A stretch of DNA of 64,000 nt from Symsagittifera roscoffensis (lineage: Eukaryota; Xenacoelomorpha; Acoela; Convolutidae), in assembly GCF_963678635.1 (NCBI RefSeq), contig NC_087062.1, positions 50,358,178 through 50,422,177 on the forward strand, given 5' to 3'. Shown here piece by piece: positions 57,513-64,000 of the stretch (position 1 is the first letter of the stretch; every line of letters starts with the position of its first letter). The notes under the pieces were generated by a model. That model saw only the letters and a list, made by a program, of their open reading frames with translations, had not been told where the DNA came from and did no database searches. Position numbers and translations under genes: made by a program.

Positions 57513-58010
57513 CAAGCAATTAAACGTTGAAAATTTTAAGGTTGTTCATGAAGAAAGTCGGTTGGCCAAAGTTATACATTTTTTTATTGAAACTATACAG
57601 GCAATGGAATTTTGAAAAAATTTAGGTTGTTTTTTTTTTGGCTCAATTTTTTTACAAAAAATTATCGTTTTTTTCAATGGAATCGATTCAAAATTAGGTT
57701 TTCCTTAATTTTTTAGTTCGCTTCTTTTGATATTTTGAAAGCTGTAACAGGTTGCTTTCAAAAACTTGAAATTTCAGCGAAACGATTTGCGCTAAAAATG
57801 ATTTGAACTAGTCCTGTTCTAGGACTATAGTGCTATATTCGTCATTACATTTCAAATACAAAGTGTCAAGTCTATTTTTGATTAAACAATGGCTTGATTT
57901 GATAGGTTTGTTTGTTTTGAGCCAAAAAAAAACATTATATTTGAAACGGAGCATCTTTGCTTCAAACTTTTATTGGTTTGAATCAATTCACCAACGGATG
58001 ACCTCTGGTC

Positions 58011-58093
58011 AGACAGGGTGACCGTGTGTTTAAAGCGTTGGACTGCTTATGCAACTAAGTCTGCTTGCGTGGGTTCGAATCCCATATCTGTCG
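58011..58093 (+). pseudogene. tRNA-Ser-like with consensus B box at the palindrome centre
   Basis: Acceptor GACAGGG/ATCTGTC pairs at six of seven positions and the T arm GTGGG-TTCGAAT-CCCAT at all five, with a perfect B box GGTTCGAATCC. The anticodon stem is disrupted (GTTGGACTGCTTATGCAAC). It lies in the unpaired spacer of the large palindrome, so it has no mirror copy. Confidence 0.55.
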
Positions 58094-61000
58094 ATTAGTT
58101 CTTAAACACACTTGAACTGAATTTCTTTAACCCAACAATAGATGTTTAGCTAAATTGTTGATAACTCAACGAGAATTTTCCTAGATCACAAAGTTCTAGA
58201 AAAAAAATTTGCTCGCAAACTATTGGACTTTGTCTAAGCAGACTCATCAAGCAATTAAACGTTGAAATTTTTCAGTTTGTTCATGAAGAAAATCGGTCAG
58301 CCAATGTTATAAAACTTTCTATTGGAATTTCGATAAATTTCAAGTTACTTTTTCGGTCAGCCAATGTCAAGTTTATCATGAACAACCTCAAATTTTCAAC
58401 GTTTAATTGCTTGACTATTTTGTTTAGACAAATTCCAATTGTCTGCGAGCCAATTTTGTCTCCAAAACTTTGTGATCTGGTAATTTTTGCGGTGAGTAAT
58501 TATCAATTTAGGTAAACATCAGTTGTTGTGCCTATCGAGATCAGTTCAGGTGTTTTCAAAAACTTACTGGACAGGGCTGGGTTTCGAACACACGCACGCA
58601 GTAAATATTGATAGCATATCAACGCCTTCACCTCTCTGGCTGCCTGTAAACTTAATTTTGAATTGCTTCCATTGAAAAACGACTATTTGTTTGTGGAAAT
58701 ACTCGGCAAAAAAAACCTGAAGTTTTCAAAAATCCATTGCTTGAAAGGCTTCAAAAGAAAAATGTATAACATTGGCCAACCGACTTTCTTCATGAACAAA
58801 CTTAAAATTTTTTAAGGTTTATTTGCTTGACTAGTCTGCTTAGACTAATTTCAAAAAATTGCGAGCCGATTCCATCTCTAAAACTTTATGATTTGGAAAA
58901 TTTGGTGGTGAGTTATTAACAAATTAGGTAAAAATCAGTTGTTGTGCTTACCGAGTTCAGTTCAGGTGATTTTAAAAACTAATAGACAGAGATGGCATTC
59001 GAACCCACGCACGCAGGGCTTTTTGGATTGGCAGTCCAACACTTTAACTGCTCGGCCATCTTGTCTGACCACAGGTCAATGATGGTAATTTGAACGAAAC
59101 CAATAAAACTTTGAAGCACAGTTGCTGTGCTTCAAATAGAATGCTTTTAAATCAAAATAATAAAACCTATCAAATCAAGCCATTTTTCGATCAAAAAAAG
59201 AATTGAAGTCTTTTTTATAAAAAATGTAACGACGAAGGAAGCACTCTAGTCCTAGAACAGGGCTAGTTCAAATCATTTTATAGACAAATTCTTTTGGCAA
59301 ACGTTTGAACCTTTTCTAAGCAACCTATGAAGGCTTTCGAACTATCAAACGAAGCGAAAAAAAACCTAAGGAAAATTTAATTTTGCATTGGTTCCATTGA
59401 AAAACGTTAATTTTTTGTGGAAAAGCATGACCAATTAAAATAACCTGAAAAATTTTCAAAATTGCATTGCTTGAATGTTTTCAAAAGAAAAACGTATAAC
59501 AATGGCTAACCGAGTTTCTTCACGAACAAACTTAAAATTTTCCAACATTTAATTGCTTAACTACTCTGCTTAGACGAATTCCAAAAAGTTGCGACCCGAT
59601 TTTATCTCTACAACTTCGTGATCTGGCAAATTCTCGGTGAGTTATTATCAATTGAGTTAAAAAAAAGATGTTGTGCTCACCGAATTCAGTTCAGATGTTT
59701 TTAAAAACTAATCGACAGAGCTGGGATTTGAAACAACGCACACAGAACGTATTAAATAGGCAGTCAATCCATCGCCTAAACCACTCGACCACCCAGTCTG
59801 CACTGATCTCATTCGTTGGTAAATTGAATCGAACAATAGAAATTTGAAACAAAGATATGCCATGCTTCAAATAGAATTTTTTTTTTGCTCAAAAGAATAA
59901 AAGCTATCAAATCAAGCCATCGTTCGATCAAAAATAATTTCGAAAATTTTGTAATTAATTTGTATTGACGAATTAAACATTCTAGTCTTGAAACAGGACT
60001 AGTTCAAATCGTTTTATATACCAAACCGTTTCCTCATTTTTGCGAAACGAAGTTTTTCTAAGCAACCTGTTAGAGCTTTCAAACTATCATACGAAGCGAA
60101 TTGAAAATTTAAGGAAAATTTAATTTTGTCTTGCTTCCATTGAAAAACGATAGTTTTTTGTGGAAAAGCTGGACCAAAAAAACAACCTGAATTTTTTCAA
60201 AATTCCATTAATTGATTGTTTTCGATAGAAAAACGTATAACCATGGTCATCCGATTTTCTTCACGAAAAAACTTAAAGATTTTCAACGTTTCCTTGCTTG
60301 AGTAAACTGCTTAGACAAATTTCAAAAAATGGTGAGCCGATTCTTCTTCTAGTACCTTGTGATCTGACAAATTTCCCGATACGTTAATAAAAAAATTTGG
60401 TAAAAATCAGTTTTTGTGCTTACTGAATTCTGTTCAGGTGTTTTCGAAAACTAATTGTCAGAGATGGGATTCGCACACAGGAACGCAGAACGTATTGGGT
60501 TAGCAGCTTAATGCCTTAACAAATCGGCCAAATTGTTACCAGAGGTCATTCGATGGTAAATTGAATCGAACCAATAAAAACTTGAAGCAAAGATGCTATG
60601 CTTCAAATAGAAGATTGTTTTGTTCAAAATAATAAAACCTATCAAAGCAAATCATTGCTCCATCGAAAATAGAATTGACATCTTTGTATAAAAACTGGAA
60701 AAACGAGGTAAGCACTCTAGTTTCAGAACAGGACAAGTTCAAAGCGTTTTATAGACCAATTCGTTTCACTGAAATTTCAAGTTTTTCTAAGCAACCTGTT
60801 AGACTTTCATACAATGAAACGAAGCGAAACAAAAATTTAGGAAAAAACTTTTTTTCGAAAATCTCCCATTGAAAAAAAATAATTTTGTTGCTGAAAACTT
60901 GGGCCACAAAACTAAGCTGCAGTTTTTCAAACTGCTTTTGCTTCAATGATTTCAATAAAAGAAGTTATATATCTAGCCATCCGAATTGCTTCAAATATAA

Positions 61001-61149
61001 TTCTGAATGATTGAAAAATTTGTTGCTTGCCAAGTCTGCTAATTTTGGCGAGTCGATTTGTTCTCTTGGTTTTTGTGATCTGACAACTGTCTCGGTGAGT
61101 TAGTATCAATTGAGGTAAACATAAAATGTTGTGTTCATCGAATTCAGTT

Positions 61150-61230
61150 CAGGTGGGATTCGAACTCTCGCACACAGAACGTATTAGATTAGCAGTCTAT
61201 CCATCGCCTAAACCACTCGACCACCCAGTC
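61150..61230 (-). pseudogene. tRNA-Ser(GCT)-like lacking its 3' acceptor strand
   Basis: In the tRNA sense it reads GACTGGGTGGTCGAGTGG with an A box close to consensus. A TAGA/TCTA stem encloses CTGCTAA (anticodon GCT), followed by a class II variable arm and B box AGTTCGAATCC. Immediately after the T arm the sequence jumps to CACCTGAACTGAATTCG. About 25 bp, including the 3' acceptor strand, were deleted between short matching sequences. Otherwise this is the best-preserved serine-type body. Confidence 0.6.
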
Positions 61231-62592
61231 TGCACTGATTTCATTCGTTGGTAATTTGAATCGAACAATAGAAATTTGAAGCAAAGATATGCTATGTTTC
61301 AAATAGAATATTGTTTTTGCTCAAAATAATAAAAGCTATCAAATCAAGCCATCGTTCGATCAAAAATAATTTTGAAATTTTTGTAATTAAGTTGTATTGA
61401 CGAATTAAGCATTCTAGTCTTGAAACAGGACTAGTTCAAATCGTTTTATAGACCAAATCGTTTCGCCAATTTTTGCGAAACGAAGTTTTTCTAAGCAACC
61501 TGTTAGAGCTTTCAAACTATAATAATAAGCGAATTGAAATGTTAGGGAAAATTTTTTTTTCTTGCTTCCATTGAAAAACGATAGTTTTTTGTGGAAAAGC
61601 TGGATCAAAAAGCAACCTGAAATTTTTCAAAGTTCCATTATTTGATTGTTTTTGATAGAAAAACCTATAACAATGGTCATCCGATTTTCTTCATGAAAAA
61701 ACTTAAAGCTTTTCAACGTTTCTTTGCTTGACTAAACTCCTTAGACAAATTTCAAAAAATGTTGAGCCGATTTTTTTTCTAATACCTTGTGATCTGACAA
61801 TTTTCTCAGTATATTATTAACAAAATTTGGTAAAATCAGTTTTTGTGCTTACTGTTCAGGTTTTTTCGAAAAGTAATCGTCAGAGATGAGATTCGCACCC
61901 AGGAACGCAGAGCGTATTGGATAAGCAGTTTAATGCCTTGACAAATCGGCCATTTTAATACCAGAGGTCATTCGCAGGTAAATTGAATCGAACCAATAAA
62001 AATTTGAAGCAAAGATGCTATGCTTAAAATAGAATACTGTTTTGTTCAAAATAATAAAACCTATCAAAGCAAGCCATTGCTCGATCGAAAACAGAATTGA
62101 CATCTTTGAATAAAAACTGGAAAGACGAGGTAAGCACTCTAGTTTCAGAACAGGATAAGTTCAAAGCGTTTTATAGACCAACTCGTTTCACTGAAATTTC
62201 AAGTTTTTCTAAGCAACCTGTTAGAGCTTTCAAACAATGAAACGAAGCGAAACAAAAATTTAGGAAAAACCTATTTTCGAAAATCTCCAATTGAAAAAAT
62301 ATAATTTTGTTGCTGAAAACTTGGGCCACAAAATAAACCTGCAGTTTTTCAAAATGCTTTTGCTTCAATGGTTTCCATAAAAAAACTTATATATCTAAGC
62401 ATCCGAATGGCTTCAAGAAGAATTCTGAATGATTGAAATTTTGGTTGCTTGCCAAGTCTGCTAATTTTGGCGAGTCGATTTGTTCTCTTAGTTTTTGTGA
62501 TCTGACAACTGTCTCGGTGAGTTATTATCAATTGAGGTAAACATAGGTTGTTGTGCTCACCGAATTCATTTCAGGTGTTTTTAAAAACTAAT

Positions 62593-62680
62593 CAACATAG
62601 CTGGAATTCGAACCCACGCACACAGAACGCATTAGATTAACAGTCTATCCTTCGCCTAAACCACTCGGACACCCTGTCTG
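62593..62680 (-). pseudogene. tRNA-Ser-like, anticodon position GTT
   Basis: Acceptor GACAGGG pairs with CTATGTT at six of seven positions, and a TAGA/TCTA stem encloses CTGTTAA (GTT). A box is TGTCCGAGTGG and the B-box core is GGTTCGAATTC. It is a type A monomer of the dimeric array. Confidence 0.5.
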
Positions 62681-64000
62681 CAATGAACTCATTCGTTGGA
62701 AAATTGAATCGAACAATAAAAATTTGAAGCAAAGATATGCTACGCTTTAAATAGAATATTTTTTTGCTCAAAATTAAAAATCAAAAAAAACTATCAAATC
62801 AAGCCAACGTTCGATCAAAAATAGTTTTGAAGTTTTTGTAAATTAAATGTATTGACGAAGTAAGCATTCTAGTCTTGAAACAGGACTAGTTCGAATCGCT
62901 TTATAGACCAAATCGTTTTGCCAATTTTTCAAGTTTTCTAAGCAACCTGTTAGAGCTTTCAAACTATCATACGAAGCGAAGTGAAAATTTAGGGAAAATT
63001 TTATTTTGTCTTGCTTCCATTGAAAAATGATAGTTTTTTGTGGAAAAGCTGGACCAAAAAAGCAACCTGAAAATTTTCAAAATTCCATTATTTGAATGTT
63101 TTCGATAGAAAAACCTATAACAATGGTCATCCGATTTTCTTCATGAAAAAACTGAAAGCTTTTCAACGTTTCCTTGCTTGACTAAACTGCTTAGACAAAT
63201 TTCAAAAAATGGTGAGCCGATTTTTTTTTCTAATACCTTGTGATCTGACATATTTCTCAGTATATTTTTAACAAAATTTGGTAAAAATCAGTTTTTGTGC
63301 TTACTGAATTCTGTTCAGGTGTTTTCGAAAACTAATTGTCAGAGATGAGATTCGCACCCAGGAACACAAAGCGTATTGGATAAGCAGTCTAATGCCTTAA
63401 CATATCGGCGGATTTAATACCAGAGGTCATTCGCTGGTAAATTAAATCGAACCAAAAAAATTTTGAAGCAAAGATGCTATGCTTCAAATAGAATATTGTT
63501 TTGTTCAAAATAATAAAACCTATCAAAGCAAGCCATTGCTTGATCGAGAATAGAATTGACATCTTTGTATAAAAACTGGAAAGACGAGGTAAGCACTCTG
63601 GTTTCAGAACAGGACAAGTTCAAAGCGTTATATAGACCAACTCGTTTCACTGAAATTTCAAGTTTTTCTAAGCAACCTGTTAAAGCTTTCAAACAATGAA
63701 ACGAAGCGAAGCAAAAATTTATGAAAAACCTATTTTCGAAATTCTCCCATTGAAAAAAAATTTTTTTGTTGCTGAAAACTTGGGCCACAAAACTAACCTG
63801 CAATTTTTCAAGATGCTTTTGCTTCAATGGTTTCCATAAAAAAACTTATATATTTAGCCATCCGAAATGCTTCAAGAAGAATTCTAAATGATTGAAAATT
63901 TGGTTGCTTGCCAAGTCTGCTAATTTTGACGAGTCGATTTATTCTCTTAGTTTTTGTGATCTGACAACTATCTCGATGAGTTTTTAACAAACTTAGGTAA

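Larger units (their letters stand above)
48351..58370 (+). repeat. tRNA-Ser-like array, diverged outer part (plus orientation)
   Basis: Monomers lengthen to 690-730 bp and diverge from the inner array. tRNA-like sequences lie near 48,665-48,745, 49,394-49,473, 50,299-50,380, 51,028-51,109, 51,739-51,818, 52,140-52,222, 52,862-52,942, 53,421-53,501, 54,103-54,185, 54,838-54,923, 55,561-55,645, 56,248-56,333, 56,979-57,060, 57,398-57,476 and 58,011-58,093. From 54.1 kb two types alternate: type B (TTGGCCGATTTGTTAAGG) and type A (GGTGGTCGAATGGTTTAGG), a dimer of ~1.45 kb. A hairpin TTTGAAGCA/TGCTTCAAA lies upstream of most tRNA-like sequences. The spacing is broken at 51.86-52.1 kb by a ~300-bp deletion. 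Confidence 0.9.
53500..62700. repeat. Large imperfect palindrome (inverted repeat) centred near 58.02-58.05 kb
   Basis: tRNA-like copies pair up with constant midpoints: 57,398-57,476 with 58,569-58,648 (midpoint 58,023), 56,979-57,060 with 58,984-59,067 (58,022), 56,248-56,333 with 59,713-59,800 (58,023), 55,561 with 60,454 (58,050), 54,838 with 61,150 (58,035) and 54,103 with 61,879 (58,033). The unusually short ~417-bp spacing of the innermost pair is present in both arms. The spacer is about 57,640-58,400. The arms are around 90% alike by eye (for example 55,001-55,190 with 60,925-61,110). Confidence 0.8.
58371..64000 (-). repeat. tRNA-Ser-like array, inverted (right end of window)
   Basis: The minus-strand tRNA-like sequences are near 58,569-58,648, 58,984-59,067, 59,713-59,800, 60,454-60,540, 61,150-61,230, 61,879-61,964, 62,593-62,680 and 63,337-63,420. 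Types A and B alternate with a dimer period of 1.42-1.46 kb. The array continues beyond the window. Open frames on the minus strand (for example 63,477-63,827) are spacer sequence between tRNA-like copies with no protein character. Confidence 0.9.

Overview
This is an AT-rich eukaryotic nuclear window, most likely from an invertebrate animal. It has one intact cytosolic-type tRNA-Ala gene with Pol III A and B boxes and the eukaryotic G3:U70 alanine identity pair. It also has the eroded gene set of a Polinton/Maverick DNA transposon (retroviral-type integrase, FtsK-like packaging ATPase, protein-primed family B DNA polymerase). No intact host protein gene is visible. The species cannot be named from the sequence.

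Layout. (1) 1-477: a tRNA-Ala(TGC) gene between two decayed tRNA-Ala relics. (2) about 505-10,798: tandem array of ~675-bp monomers. Each carries a degenerate class II, tRNA-Ser-like sequence on the minus strand (15 copies). (3) 10,799-27,720: a dead Polinton. Minus-strand genes run from 10.8 to 19.4 kb (integrase, unknown, ATPase, small membrane protein, Cys/His protein and several unknowns). The plus-strand polymerase runs from 19.63 to 27.30 kb and is internally triplicated. (4) 27,733-35,063: the same tRNA-like monomer family, now on the plus strand (11 copies). (5) 35,064-48,350: a second, almost identical copy of a 13.3-kb block made of the polymerase remnants plus that array. (6) 48.35-58.3 kb: further plus-strand monomers (15 tRNA-like copies), grading into ~730-bp monomers arranged as ~1.45-kb dimers. 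(7) 58.4-64.0 kb: the array in inverted orientation (8 copies). It forms an imperfect palindrome with 53.5-57.6 kb, centred near 58.02-58.05 kb.

How it fits together. The Polinton was already inactive before most of the rearrangement, because the internal polymerase copies share the same nonsense codons. tRNA-derived monomers flank it in mirror orientation, like giant terminal inverted repeats. Unequal exchange then duplicated polymerase plus array as a 13.3-kb tandem block, with roughly a dozen differences by eye, so this step is very recent or an assembly artefact. About 60 tRNA-like sequences are present. Most have lost tRNA folding but keep the B-box core far better than the acceptor stem. 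The points most worth following up are the tRNA-derived satellite with dimeric higher-order structure, the palindrome, the stem-loop cluster beyond the polymerase gene, and several unassigned Polinton-linked reading frames.
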